Shown: positions 55,821-64,000 of the stretch, one piece after another
Layout of the letters: every line of letters begins with the position of its first letter
Position numbering within the stretch: the stretch's first letter is position 1
Assembly (NCBI GenBank): GCA_017557405.1
Contig: JAFYYV010000028.1
Location: forward strand, 310,001-374,000
Source of the DNA: Prevotella sp.
GTDB lineage: Bacteria > Bacteroidota > Bacteroidia > Bacteroidales > Bacteroidaceae
Direction: 5' to 3'
DNA: 64,000 nt
Notes under the pieces: model-generated
The model's input: only the letters and a program-made list of their open reading frames with translations
Databases searched by the model: none
Told to the model about the DNA's origin: nothing
Position numbers and translations under genes: made by a program

Positions 55821-56600
55821 TCATTGATTTTCACAACTTTCCAACCAGTTGTCAAGGAGCATTCTGGCAATGCTGAGTTTTTCGGGGATGTGGGGGAGAT
55901 TATCGCGTTTGTACCAACTGCCAGCGGAGAGTTCCGAACGTTGCAGATGAATCTCGCCCGACACATAATCGGCATTGAAGCCCACCATCAATCCAGAAGG
56001 GTAGGGCCAAGGTTGTGAACCAAAATAGCGGATGTTGGTGATTTCGATACCTGTTTCTTCCCGAACCTCGCGTACAACGGCCTCTTCAAGACTCTCACCC
56101 GTTTCCACAAAGCCTGCTACAAGCCCGAAGAAGTCGCCTCGGAAGTTGCGAGCATGCACCAACAAAACCTCGTCGCCTCGATGAATCAACACGATGACCG
56201 CAGTAGCCAATTGCGGCCATACTTCCTTACCGCATTGAGTGCATCGTTTTGAGATGTCGGTGTGTAGTTTCATAGGCGCTCCACACACACCACAAAACTT
56301 CGTGTTCTGATCCCAATAGAGTATTTCCTGGCATTTCCCCGCTTTCATATAGAACGCATAAGGAATCTTGCTGTACGATTGCCGCAAACCACACATCTCG
56401 AAACGAGGGTCGTCCACAACGGGAGCATCAATATAGAATGTTCGCACACTCTTTCCGTCGTCGAAAGGAGTGATGTCGTGAATGGTCGTCCAAGGTTTGG
56501 TTTCTACGGGCGGTTCCTCGCTATAGGGGATGGTGTAAACGTCTCCTTGCTTTTCCAGTAGGATGTCGGATTTGCAAAAGACAAACCAATAGTGTTTCAT
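55821..56600 (-). CDS. nudC: NADH pyrophosphatase (NudC-like Nudix hydrolase)
   Basis: This enzyme hydrolyses NAD(H) to NMN(H) and AMP; NudC also removes NAD caps from RNA (known). The 259-aa protein has a four-Cys zinc ribbon (CGVCG ... CTQCG), the Nudix box GFVETGESLEEAVVREVREE (about 167-186, continuing TGIEI), and the NudC-specific SQPWPYPSGLMVGF. Its start is 15 bases downstream of the 5'-nucleotidase stop, so both are probably one operon devoted to nucleotide turnover. No anomalies are seen. Confidence 0.94.
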   Translation of the reverse strand: MKHYWFVFCKSDILLEKQGDVYTIPYSEEPPVETKPWTTIHDITPFDDGKSVRTFYIDAPVVDDPRFEMCGLRQSYSKIPYAFYMKAGKCQEILYWDQNTKFCGVCGAPMKLHTDISKRCTQCGKEVWPQLATAVIVLIHRGDEVLLVHARNFRGDFFGLVAGFVETGESLEEAVVREVREETGIEITNIRYFGSQPWPYPSGLMVGFNADYVSGEIHLQRSELSAGSWYKRDNLPHIPEKLSIARMLLDNWLESCENQ

Positions 56601-56615
56601 TTCAGTGTGTTTCTT

Positions 56616-58349
56616 TTATTGTTTGAATAATAATTTACGATCGCGTTCGGCAGCTGGTTTCACCCATTCCTCAGGTATGAACCGCCAATTGTTGTTGGGT
56701 TGAGGGTCCATCACCTGCTGTTTCTCAATCTCTTTCATCAGATAGTAACGTTGATCCTTCTCACTCCTCCAGATGATGCGGCTTTCAAGGCTATCACGTG
56801 GAATACCCGCTCCATGCGTGAGCAACTCACCACCACCGTTTCCTCGATAGCTGTTCACGGCCACGTTGTACCATTTCTTCTCATCGAAAGGTTGTCCGTT
56901 GCTCATCTGAAGGATGTGAACCTTTTGTCCATCAGGCTTTGTCACATCCACTTCGTAATCAATGCCTGCGGCACTATCGAAGTTGAACGAGAAATTCTTG
57001 AATCCCAATCGTTGCTGATCTCCGGTTGTCTGTTCGTCCAAAAGCAGAAGATGGTCATCGGGCGATTGCATCGTGTTGACCCACAAGTCGTAACTCATTT
57101 CCAGATGCTTGCGAATCTCCTCACCTGTGAGTCGCATCACGTAGAGTTGGTTCTCGTATCGATAAAGGCTGAACATGTCGCTCATATAGATGGGACCTTC
57201 CTTGATGGAGGCGTTGAACGACAAGGGCGCATTGAACGCGATGTCGGCTTTCGTGATTTGCAACTCCAAGTTCAAGATGAGGTCGTTGAATGCTGAACTG
57301 CCAAAATAGCAATCGCGAGTGTAGATGGAGGACTTGAACTCGCCGATTTTCCTGTTCACGAAGTTGTTCACTTCGTCAATTCGTTGTTGGAAGTGTTGCA
57401 TGTAAGCCTCATCAACGGGTTGGTCGTTCATGTTGATCAATCCGCCAGTGATGACTTTTTCCACCACTTTCTTTCTCTTCATCGTCAGATTGATGGAAAC
57501 ATCAGCGACAGAATTGGCATTGTTGGCAGGATCGAGACACACGACTTCCTGGCCAGCTATGTTCGTGATGATATCATGATGGCGCGTGTGGTCGTGTCCA
57601 TATAAGACGATGTCGAAGCCAGGAACCTCTTTGGCCACCTTAATGGAAGCGTCCTCATCGTACTCGGGTGTGATAATGCCACCTTCTTTCCCGCTATGAA
57701 AAAGACCGATGACAATGTCGGGGTGTTCGGTTTCTTGCACGACAGACATCCAATGTTTGGCCGATGTGACCATTTCCTCGAAACGCAAACCACTCCAAAG
57801 GCTGTTTGAAAGCCAATTGGGAATGGCTGGTGTCAACAATCCAATGACAGCGATTTTCACACCTTGACGATTGAAAATAATGTATGGTTGCAAATATGGC
57901 TTGCCAGTTTTCGTATCGATGATATTCGCTCCAAGCATAGGACATTTTACGTCCTTTATACATTTGTCGTAAACAGCATGCCCAGGTTCAACATCATGAT
58001 TTCCAATCGTTTGCGCATCATACTTCAAGTAATTTGTAACCTCTGCTGCAATGTTGGGGCTTTCGGTGTCGATGAAGTTTGAATAGTAGCAAGTGGGTTG
58101 TCCTTGAAGAATGTCTCCATTGTCCAAAAGAATCAAGTTCTCTCCGTATTCCTCACGCATAGCGTTCACATAACTGCTGACACGAGCCATTGTTCCCGCT
58201 TTAGGATTGCGGGTGATGAAATCATACGGGAAGAAGGAGCCGTGTACATCACTTGTTTCGATGACTTTGATTCGGATGGTCTTTTGTTTCGCCATTGTCG
58301 GAATTGACATACAGAGCGCGACAAGGCACACTGCAACTGTTTTTTTCAT
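56616..58349 (-). CDS. Secreted 5'-nucleotidase / 2',3'-cyclic phosphodiesterase family protein
   Basis: This 577-aa periplasmic metallophosphatase releases phosphate from nucleotides. A signal peptide (MKKTVAVCLVALCMSIPTMA) precedes the calcineurin-like domain with metal ligands in ETSDVHGSFF, LLDNGDILQG, TIGNHDVEPG, GLFHSGKEGG and LYGHDHTRHHD. The C-terminal 5'-nucleotidase domain (about 335-530) has NAPLSFNASIKEGPI and YRGNGGGELLTHGAGI, where substrate binds. The promoter candidate is TATTTTTG on the minus strand (58377-58370), without a clear upstream box. It precedes nudC. Confidence 0.93.
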   Translation of the reverse strand: MKKTVAVCLVALCMSIPTMAKQKTIRIKVIETSDVHGSFFPYDFITRNPKAGTMARVSSYVNAMREEYGENLILLDNGDILQGQPTCYYSNFIDTESPNIAAEVTNYLKYDAQTIGNHDVEPGHAVYDKCIKDVKCPMLGANIIDTKTGKPYLQPYIIFNRQGVKIAVIGLLTPAIPNWLSNSLWSGLRFEEMVTSAKHWMSVVQETEHPDIVIGLFHSGKEGGIITPEYDEDASIKVAKEVPGFDIVLYGHDHTRHHDIITNIAGQEVVCLDPANNANSVADVSINLTMKRKKVVEKVITGGLINMNDQPVDEAYMQHFQQRIDEVNNFVNRKIGEFKSSIYTRDCYFGSSAFNDLILNLELQITKADIAFNAPLSFNASIKEGPIYMSDMFSLYRYENQLYVMRLTGEEIRKHLEMSYDLWVNTMQSPDDHLLLLDEQTTGDQQRLGFKNFSFNFDSAAGIDYEVDVTKPDGQKVHILQMSNGQPFDEKKWYNVAVNSYRGNGGGELLTHGAGIPRDSLESRIIWRSEKDQRYYLMKEIEKQQVMDPQPNNNWRFIPEEWVKPAAERDRKLLFKQ

Positions 58350-58438
58350 AAGTTTGTGCTTTTATTTTGCAAAAATACGAAAAAGTTTGCATTAGGCACG
58401 AATTTTGCTGTTTAATTTCTAAAAAAGGAGGAAAGATT

Positions 58439-59113
58439 ATGGCATTTATCGATTATTACAAAATTCTGGGAGTTGACAAAAACATCCCACAGAAGGATGT
58501 CCGTGAGGCTTATCGAAAGAGAGCCAAACAGTTTCATCCCGATTTGCATCCCAATGACCCCAAAGCGAAGGCTAAATTCCAGGCGTTGAACGAGGCGTAT
58601 GACGTGCTTGGCGACCCTGAGAAACGTAAGAAATACGATCAATATGGCGAGCATTGGAAGGAGGCTGAAACATTCCAAGGTGGCCAGGGTGGTCAAGGTG
58701 GATTCAATTGGGGTGGGGGCGGATCTCCATTCGATGGTTTCGATTTCAGTAGTTTCTCGGGTAGTGGAGGCTTTTCCTCGTTCTTCCAAGACTTGTTTGG
58801 CGGTACTGGTAGAAGCCGAACCACCAAGAAGACGGCACGTCCAAACGTTGGTGAGATGACAGCCAACGTCAACATCGACCTATACACCGCTTTGTTGGGA
58901 GGTGAGATTATTGTTCAACTGAGTAGTGGCTCGAAGTTGAAGTTGAAAATCAAACCCGAAACACAACCTGGTACAAAGGTTCGTATTCGTGGCAAGGGAT
59001 TCGATCGTGGAGATGGAACCTTCGGCGATTTGATTATCACTTATAATGTCACACTGCCAACGAATCTGACAGAAAGGCAGAAGAGTCTGTTGCAACAGAT
59101 GCGCAATGCTTGA
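58439..59113 (+). CDS. DnaJ/CbpA-like co-chaperone
   Basis: This 224-aa J-domain protein stimulates a DnaK-type chaperone. I chose the ATG at 58439, preceded by AAAGGAGG, over an upstream in-frame ATG at 58367. The J domain spans about 4-68 with the essential HPD in FHPDLHPND. A Gly/Phe-rich linker follows (GGQGGQGGFNWGGGGSPF), then one C-terminal substrate-binding domain (GEMTANVNIDLYTALLGGEI, KVRIRGKGFDRGDG). It lacks the zinc-finger region of DnaJ and the second C-terminal domain, so it is shorter than CbpA. Its end overlaps the upstream start option of the lipase gene. Confidence 0.92.
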   Translation: MAFIDYYKILGVDKNIPQKDVREAYRKRAKQFHPDLHPNDPKAKAKFQALNEAYDVLGDPEKRKKYDQYGEHWKEAETFQGGQGGQGGFNWGGGGSPFDGFDFSSFSGSGGFSSFFQDLFGGTGRSRTTKKTARPNVGEMTANVNIDLYTALLGGEIIVQLSSGSKLKLKIKPETQPGTKVRIRGKGFDRGDGTFGDLIITYNVTLPTNLTERQKSLLQQMRNA

Positions 59114-59993
59114 GCAAGAGACGAAAAAAGAAACGGATAGGATGAAAACAGGATTGGTGCTTGAAGGTGGCGCATTGCGTGGAATGTTCACGGCGGGTGT
59201 GTTGGATGTGTTGACCGAGCAGGGGATATCTGTCGATGGCGTGATAGGTGTCTCTGCTGGTGCTTGCTTTGGTTGCAATTACAAAAGCGGTCAAGTGGGC
59301 AGGGCGGTTCGATACAACACTAAATTCGCACGTGACAGGCGGTATTGTAGCCTTTGGTCGTGGTTGACCACAGGCAATCTGTTCAATGCCAAGTTCGCCT
59401 ATCACACTGTAGCCGAGGAGATTGATGTCTTCGATAATGCGGCTTTCTTGGCCAATCCGATGGAATACCACTTGGTAGCCACCGATGTGTTGACTGGTCG
59501 TCCTGTCTATCAACAAATGACAAAAGGTGGTGCTTGGTTATACGAGTGGTTGCGGGCATCATCGTCAATGCCCATTGCTTCGACGGTGGTGGAGATTGAT
59601 GGCTATAAGTTGCTCGATGGAGGCATCAGCGATTCCATTCCACTTCGTTATTTTGAAAGCCTCGGATATGAGCGCAATGTTGTGATATTGACACAACCTT
59701 TGGGTTTCAAGAAGGAACCGATGCGCGGCATGTGGTTGATGAAACTCTTGCTTCGCAAATACCCGAACTTGGTGGAGGCGTTAAAGAACAGGTGGAAGAT
59801 GTATAACGATGAACTCGATTACATCTCCCAACAAGCCAAGAACGGACGTTGTCTTATTATTGCACCAGATGCACCTTTGCCAATTGGCCGCATCTCACAC
59901 GATGCCGAGAAGATGTGGGCAACGCATGAGATGGGACGTAAAATGGCTGAGGTGCGTCTGGAAGAGATACGTCAATTCCTTCAACAAGAATAG
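59106..59993 (+). CDS. Patatin-like phospholipase family protein
   Basis: This 295-aa lipid acyl hydrolase of the RssA/YjjU type has the oxyanion loop LEGGALRGMF, the catalytic Ser50 in GVSAG and the partner Asp171 in LLDGGISDSIPL. No signal peptide is seen, so it is cytoplasmic or membrane-peripheral. Two starts are possible: the ATG at 59106 overlapping the DnaJ-like gene by 8 bases, or the ATG at 59142 just before TGLVLEGG. The second removes a polar 12-residue leader and is equally plausible. Co-transcription with the J-protein gene is likely. Confidence 0.92.
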   Translation: MLEQETKKETDRMKTGLVLEGGALRGMFTAGVLDVLTEQGISVDGVIGVSAGACFGCNYKSGQVGRAVRYNTKFARDRRYCSLWSWLTTGNLFNAKFAYHTVAEEIDVFDNAAFLANPMEYHLVATDVLTGRPVYQQMTKGGAWLYEWLRASSSMPIASTVVEIDGYKLLDGGISDSIPLRYFESLGYERNVVILTQPLGFKKEPMRGMWLMKLLLRKYPNLVEALKNRWKMYNDELDYISQQAKNGRCLIIAPDAPLPIGRISHDAEKMWATHEMGRKMAEVRLEEIRQFLQQE

Positions 59994-60019
59994 GAGAAGG
60001 TGAGGGGTAAGAAAGCCGC

Positions 60020-61498
60020 TTACAAGATGGTCTTCACGGCTTCAAGCATTCCTTTCTCTTGAATGAGGTCAAGATCTTTCTTCACAAGTTCGGCCAAACC
60101 TTCAATGTTATGGAGGTCTTCACCCCAAATGAACTCGGCTGAGAGGACTCCATCGGTCACCTTTTGCGTATCGCCAGTTGACCAGAGTTCCTTCAACAAA
60201 TCCATAATCTTCTGGTCATCGTTAGGAACAATTTCAGCTCCATCTTCGCGAACACCACCTTTATAATATGTGATGATGGCGGCAAGTCCGAACACGAGTC
60301 CTTGTGGGAGTTCGCCTTTGCGTTCCAAATAGGTCTTCACCCCAGGCAGATCGCGAGCTTGGAACTTCGGGAATGAGTTGAGCATGATGCTCGTCACCTG
60401 ATGGTCAACGTATGGATTGTTGAAACGCTCGAGCACATCAGCCGCAAACTGCTTGAGTTCATCCATCGGGAGGTTGAGTGTTTCCATGAGTTCCTCAAAC
60501 TGAACCTTGTGGATGTATTTACCCAGCACAGGATGGTTGCAAGCATCGCGCACGATGTTCACACCGCTCAGGTAGGTCACAGGTGAGAGAACGGTATGAG
60601 GACCATTGAGCAAAGTCACCTTGCGCTCGTGGTAAGGTTTTTCACTCTCAGCAATGAGGACGTGCAATCCAGCTTTCTCTGCGGGAAACTCTGCACGTAG
60701 TTCATCGCAAGTCATGTTCTCAGCCTTCTCGATGACCCAGAGATGGAAGATTTCGGCTTGCACGACCAGATTGTCCTTGTAGCCAATCTTCTGTTGGATG
60801 TCCTTGATTTCCTTACGTGGGAATCCTGGAACGATGCGATCAACGAGTGTGGCGCACACATAATTGTATTTGGTGAACCACTCCTTGAAACCTTCATAGT
60901 CGGCTCCAAAGTCGTCTTTCCACAGTTCGATGTATTTGTAGATGCATTCCTTCAGGTGGTGTCCATTCAAGAAAATCAGTTCGCAAGGCATGATGATGAG
61001 ACCTTTCGTGGGGTCTCCATCGAATGTCTGATAACGATGGAAAAGCAACTGCACCAACTTGCCAGGATAGGAAGAGGCAGGAGCATCGGTGAATTTGCAA
61101 GTGTCATCGAAAGCGATACCGGCTTCGGTGGTGTTGGAGATGACGAATCTTATTTCAGGTTGCTCGGCGAGTGCCATGAAAGCAGGATTCTGTGAATAGG
61201 GGTTCAACGCCCTGCTGACCACATCGATGCGCTCAAGCGTGTTGACAGCCTCACCATTGAGTCGTCCTTGAAGATTGACATGATACAGGCAGTCTTGTCC
61301 ATTCAGCCAATCCACCATTCCACGCTCAATCGGTTGGACAATGACGACAGAACCATTGAAATTAGTCTTTTGGTTCATGTTCCACACGATCCAATCCACG
61401 AATGCACGAAGAAAATTACCCTCACCGAATTGAATGATTCTCTCAGGCATCACACTCTTTGGCGCGGTACGTTTGTTCAAAGATTTTAATTGTTCCAT
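60020..61498 (-). CDS. uxaB: Tagaturonate reductase (altronate oxidoreductase)
   Basis: This enzyme reduces D-tagaturonate to D-altronate with NADH in galacturonate catabolism. The protein has 492 aa from the ATG at 61498 (MEQLKSLNKRTAP); a 9-residue longer version from 61525 is possible. The N-terminal MPERIIQFGEGNFLRAFVDW and SVVIVQPIERGM form the Rossmann part, and HVLIAESEKPYHERKVTLLN, GPHTVLSPVTYL and the C-terminal KFQARDLPGVKTYLERKGEL match the mannitol-dehydrogenase superfamily and UxaB in particular. A -7 box candidate (TAATTTTG on the minus strand, 61549-61542) lies upstream. It links pectin degradation with the uronate theme of the window. Confidence 0.93.
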   Translation of the reverse strand: MEQLKSLNKRTAPKSVMPERIIQFGEGNFLRAFVDWIVWNMNQKTNFNGSVVIVQPIERGMVDWLNGQDCLYHVNLQGRLNGEAVNTLERIDVVSRALNPYSQNPAFMALAEQPEIRFVISNTTEAGIAFDDTCKFTDAPASSYPGKLVQLLFHRYQTFDGDPTKGLIIMPCELIFLNGHHLKECIYKYIELWKDDFGADYEGFKEWFTKYNYVCATLVDRIVPGFPRKEIKDIQQKIGYKDNLVVQAEIFHLWVIEKAENMTCDELRAEFPAEKAGLHVLIAESEKPYHERKVTLLNGPHTVLSPVTYLSGVNIVRDACNHPVLGKYIHKVQFEELMETLNLPMDELKQFAADVLERFNNPYVDHQVTSIMLNSFPKFQARDLPGVKTYLERKGELPQGLVFGLAAIITYYKGGVREDGAEIVPNDDQKIMDLLKELWSTGDTQKVTDGVLSAEFIWGEDLHNIEGLAELVKKDLDLIQEKGMLEAVKTIL

Positions 61499-61633
61499 GT
61501 TTTTGGGTTTCTTTATAGAGGTCACATTTGATTTGCAACTGCAAAATTATAAAATATCTTTGTATGTTGTTGCAGCGCTCATCGAAAAGTTTACGTAAAC
61601 CTTTACATGGACATTCCTATTCATCAAGAAACC

Positions 61634-62695
61634 TTATTCATAATGTCTGATTCTGACATCGATGCCGTCTTCCTTCAACAACTCAGGTGTTTTGCTGACA
61701 TCTGTCTGACCGAAGTGATAGGGGAACAACACTTTAGGCTTGACGATCTTCGCGGCACGAACCAATTGTTCCACCGTCATCGTATAGGGTTGGTTGCAGG
61801 GTAGGAAAGCGACGTCAATGTCTTTGACGTTCGACATTTCGGGAATGTCCTCCGTATCACCAGCGATATAGATGCGAAGTCCATCGATGGTCAGAATGTA
61901 TCCATTGTCGCGTCCTTGAGGATGGAATTGGGTGCGTCCCTCGGTGTTATTGTAAGCGGGTACCGCCTCAAGTTTGATGTCATCGGCCAATTGTTTCTGG
62001 TCGCCGTTGACCATTGCTTCACCAGCTCCCAACATCTCAGCACATCGTTTGTTCAAAATGACCTGAGTGCTTGCCCCAGTCAGTTGGGCAATGGCAGCTT
62101 TGTCGAAATGGTCTCCGTGCTCATGGGTGATGAGGAGGTAATCGGCTTTCGGCATAGAAGTGTAATCGATGGTGCGGTTGCCAAGTTTTCCAACAGGGTC
62201 GATCATGATTTCCTTTCCATCATAGTCGATTCTGATGCTCGCATGTACGAGTGCATGGAATTTGACGGTCTTTCCGCTCTTGGTCTTGAACACATCAATC
62301 TCGTAAGTATCTTTTGTGATAGGCATATTTTCGTTCTGCCAAGCCAAGATGCCCCCCACGAGGTTGATGACGCTGAAACCCTCCGATGTGAGTTGGTTGG
62401 CAGCATCCACCGACCTCTTTCCACTTCTGCAATAAACTGCCACACGTTTGTTGGTGTCGAGTTGTTCTTTTGCCATTTGGATGAAGTTGCCCGACTTGAC
62501 ATCTATGTTGAGGGCTCCCTCGATGTGTCCTTCAGCAAACTCAGCGGTTGTCCTCACATCCACAAGTTGAATGTCGGGGTTGTTGACCAACTCTGCAAAT
62601 GTCTTCACATCTGCGTTCTCGAATACCTGTTGACTACATGCCGATGTGGCGTTGATGCCAAGCATGCCCAATAAAAAAGCCAATGTTTTGTTCAT
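61634..62695 (-). CDS. Rhodanese / metallo-beta-lactamase-fold (UPF0173-like) fusion lipoprotein
   Basis: This 353-aa protein joins two domains. A lipoprotein-type start (MNKTLAFLLGMLGINATSAC, Cys20) is followed by a rhodanese domain (about 28-125) with the catalytic Cys in AVYCRSGKRSVDAA and DVRTTAEFAEGHIEGALNID. The second half (about 140-353) is a metal-dependent hydrolase with THEHGDHFD, AGDTEDIPEMSNV and FPYHFGQTDVS, as in UPF0173 proteins. Sulfur transfer coupled to hydrolysis is possible; rhodanese-MBL fusions are known in persulfide chemistry, but in those the MBL domain is of another subtype. The promoter is at 62731-62761, divergent from the GH9 gene. Confidence 0.88.
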   Translation of the reverse strand: MNKTLAFLLGMLGINATSACSQQVFENADVKTFAELVNNPDIQLVDVRTTAEFAEGHIEGALNIDVKSGNFIQMAKEQLDTNKRVAVYCRSGKRSVDAANQLTSEGFSVINLVGGILAWQNENMPITKDTYEIDVFKTKSGKTVKFHALVHASIRIDYDGKEIMIDPVGKLGNRTIDYTSMPKADYLLITHEHGDHFDKAAIAQLTGASTQVILNKRCAEMLGAGEAMVNGDQKQLADDIKLEAVPAYNNTEGRTQFHPQGRDNGYILTIDGLRIYIAGDTEDIPEMSNVKDIDVAFLPCNQPYTMTVEQLVRAAKIVKPKVLFPYHFGQTDVSKTPELLKEDGIDVRIRHYE

Positions 62696-62730
62696 GTTAT
62701 TATCTCCTTATATTTCATTATTCTTTAGCG

Positions 62731-62761
62731 CAAAGATACGACTTTTCTTTGTATTTCACAA
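62731..62761 (-). promoter_or_regulatory. Bacteroidetes-type promoter for the rhodanese fusion gene
   Basis: The minus strand reads TTG (62761-62759), 20 bases, then TATCTTTG (62738-62731), 36 bases before the ATG. Confidence 0.55.
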
Positions 62762-62832
62762 TGAACACCCCCACAAAATATAATTTTTTATAATAAAGGA
62801 ATCGCACATGCGCGTACAATCGATATTTTTAC

Positions 62833-62840
62833 TATATTTG
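62833..62840 (+). promoter_or_regulatory. Possible -7 box for the GH9 gene
   Basis: TATATTTG matches TAnnTTTG, 43 bases before the GH9 ATG. There is no TTTG at the expected distance upstream. Confidence 0.45.
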
Positions 62841-62883
62841 CAGAAATGTTTAACCAAAGCTAAAATACGAGAACTAAACCTTT

Positions 62884-64000
62884 ATGAAGAAGAATTTGTT
62901 GGGGGCAACCGCCTTGTTGATGATGGCATTAGGAGTGAATGCCCAGACGCCTGTGCGTTTTTTTGTGAATCAGGTGGGGTATTATCCTGGTGAAGAGAAA
63001 GTGATAGTTGTTGAGGGTATCAACGAGAACACCAAACTGACGGTGACCAACGATCGTGGCCAAAAGGTATTGGAACCGAAGGTGGTGCGGCAAGCTGTGT
63101 CACCTTGGTCGAACAAGACGCGATACATAGTAGATGTCAGTAGCCTGAAGAAGCCCATGCATTACAAGATAGCAACAAAAGGAGCGAAGTGCGGTTTCCA
63201 AGTGACTGATCACGCTCTTCATGACATCTCTGTGGCTGCTTTGAAACTCTTCTATCTGATGCGTACGGGTGTTCCTATTGAAAAGGCCTACGCTGGCAAA
63301 TATGCTCGTGAGATGGGGCATCCTGACACCCATGTGCTCGTTCATCCTTCAGCCGCTTCCAATGGACGTCCTGCTGGAACTGTCATCAGTTCGCCGTTTG
63401 GTTGGTACGATGCTGGCGATTACAACAAATATGTGGTCAACTCTTCGTTCTCCATCGGCATCATGATGGCTTCATACGAGCAGAACAAGGAGTATTTCGA
63501 GCAGCTCAACACCAACATTCCTGAGAGTAAGAACGCCACCCCCGACTTCCTCGACGAGATGATGTTCAATCTGAAGTGGCTCCTCACGATGCAAGACCCT
63601 GAAGATGGTGGTGTCTATCACAAGCTGACAACTCCCAATTTCGAGGGATTCATCAAACCCACCGAATGCAAGCAATCCCGCTATGTGGTGGCGAAGAGTG
63701 TGACGGCAACCCTCGATTTTGCTGCAATTATGGCTCAGAGCGCAAGGTTGATGAAAGGAAACCGCGATTATCCTGATTTCTCCTTCCAAGCCGAAGCAGC
63801 CGCCAAACGTGCATACGAATGGGCAAAAGCCAATCCAAATGCTTTGTATAATCAAGGCCGATTGAGTAGGGATTTCAAACCAGCTGTGAACACGGGCACC
63901 TATGGCGACTTCAACACGAAGGACGAACAATTCTGGGCAGCCACCGAACTATACAAACTGACGGGTGAAAAAGCTTTTCTTGAGGATGCAAAGGCTGTGA
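62884..64000 (+). CDS. GH9 endoglucanase/cellulase, 5' part
   Basis: The reading frame is open from an ATG at 62884 to the window end (372 codons), so the gene continues to the right. A signal peptide (MKKNLLGATALLMMALGVNA) is followed by the N-terminal Ig-like domain usual for this GH9 subgroup (VRFFVNQVGYYPGEEKVIVV) up to about residue 95. The (alpha/alpha)6 barrel then starts with SPFGWYDAGDYNKYVVNS, whose DAGD carries the catalytic base. EMMFNLKWLLTMQDPEDGGV and YHKLTTPNF are further GH9 hallmarks. The catalytic acid Glu near the C-terminus lies outside the window. The likely substrate is beta-1,4-glucan. Confidence 0.94.
   Translation, partial: MKKNLLGATALLMMALGVNAQTPVRFFVNQVGYYPGEEKVIVVEGINENTKLTVTNDRGQKVLEPKVVRQAVSPWSNKTRYIVDVSSLKKPMHYKIATKGAKCGFQVTDHALHDISVAALKLFYLMRTGVPIEKAYAGKYAREMGHPDTHVLVHPSAASNGRPAGTVISSPFGWYDAGDYNKYVVNSSFSIGIMMASYEQNKEYFEQLNTNIPESKNATPDFLDEMMFNLKWLLTMQDPEDGGVYHKLTTPNFEGFIKPTECKQSRYVVAKSVTATLDFAAIMAQSARLMKGNRDYPDFSFQAEAAAKRAYEWAKANPNALYNQGRLSRDFKPAVNTGTYGDFNTKDEQFWAATELYKLTGEKAFLEDAKAV

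Noticed and set aside
61554..61561. Plus-strand promoter TATCTTTG
   Set aside because: It matches the -7 consensus but no plus-strand gene follows; the downstream frame at 61607 is antisense to the rhodanese fusion gene.

Overview
This window comes from a Bacteroidota chromosome, most like a plant-polysaccharide-degrading Prevotella relative. The evidence is: promoters of the Bacteroidetes type (TTTG about 19-20 bp upstream of TAnnTTTG); a 288-aa-class primary sigma factor of the Bacteroidetes type whose start lies at the left edge; several secreted glycoside hydrolases, one ending in a C-terminal segment of the type IX secretion kind; a hexuronate reductase; and a long, AT-rich exopolysaccharide/O-antigen locus. 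The species assignment is inferred from family content, not from a marker search. No rRNA, tRNA, CRISPR array or phage was seen.

Layout. 1-4.9 kb: housekeeping genes on the minus strand (rpoD start, HtrA/DegP protease, hybrid malic enzyme/phosphotransacetylase). 5.2-14 kb: a glycan-degradation block with a GH29 alpha-L-fucosidase, a 1229-aa GH5-GH43 protein, and a convergent GH2 beta-galactosidase. 14.5-55.7 kb: one very long co-directional surface-polysaccharide locus that opens with a UDP-glucose dehydrogenase and closes with a strong terminator. 55.8-64 kb: NADH pyrophosphatase, 5'-nucleotidase, a DnaJ-like protein, a patatin-like lipase, tagaturonate reductase, a rhodanese/metallo-hydrolase fusion lipoprotein, and the start of a GH9 cellulase.

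The polysaccharide locus holds conventional parts: ManNAcA synthesis (WecB/WecC), UDP-GlcA/GalA supply, a flippase, a polymerase, several glycosyltransferases and a pyruvyl transferase. It also holds an unusual amount of small-molecule chemistry. There are two DegT-type PLP enzymes, four ATP-grasp enzymes, two CapA-like proteins, a C-C bond lyase, a D-2-hydroxyacid dehydrogenase, an alanine/saccharopine-dehydrogenase-like enzyme, an acyltransferase-ACP-KASIII-SDR cassette, and an MmgE/PrpD plus two-subunit fumarase/tartrate-dehydratase cassette. I infer that the locus makes one or more unusual organic-acid, amino-acid or acyl substituents and attaches them to sugars. The exact product cannot be read from sequence. 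A truncated second flippase lies directly behind the fumarase genes, which suggests cassette replacement.

The window also carries three families of short repeats: 22-bp tandem arrays at four intergenic sites; 8-bp arrays that abut stop codons at three sites; and GC-rich palindromes that flank a DUF559 nuclease gene and have also apparently entered the beta-galactosidase gene in frame. The palindrome/DUF559 combination is the best candidate for an under-described mobile system; the acid/acyl substituent chemistry is the best candidate for a new biosynthetic pathway.
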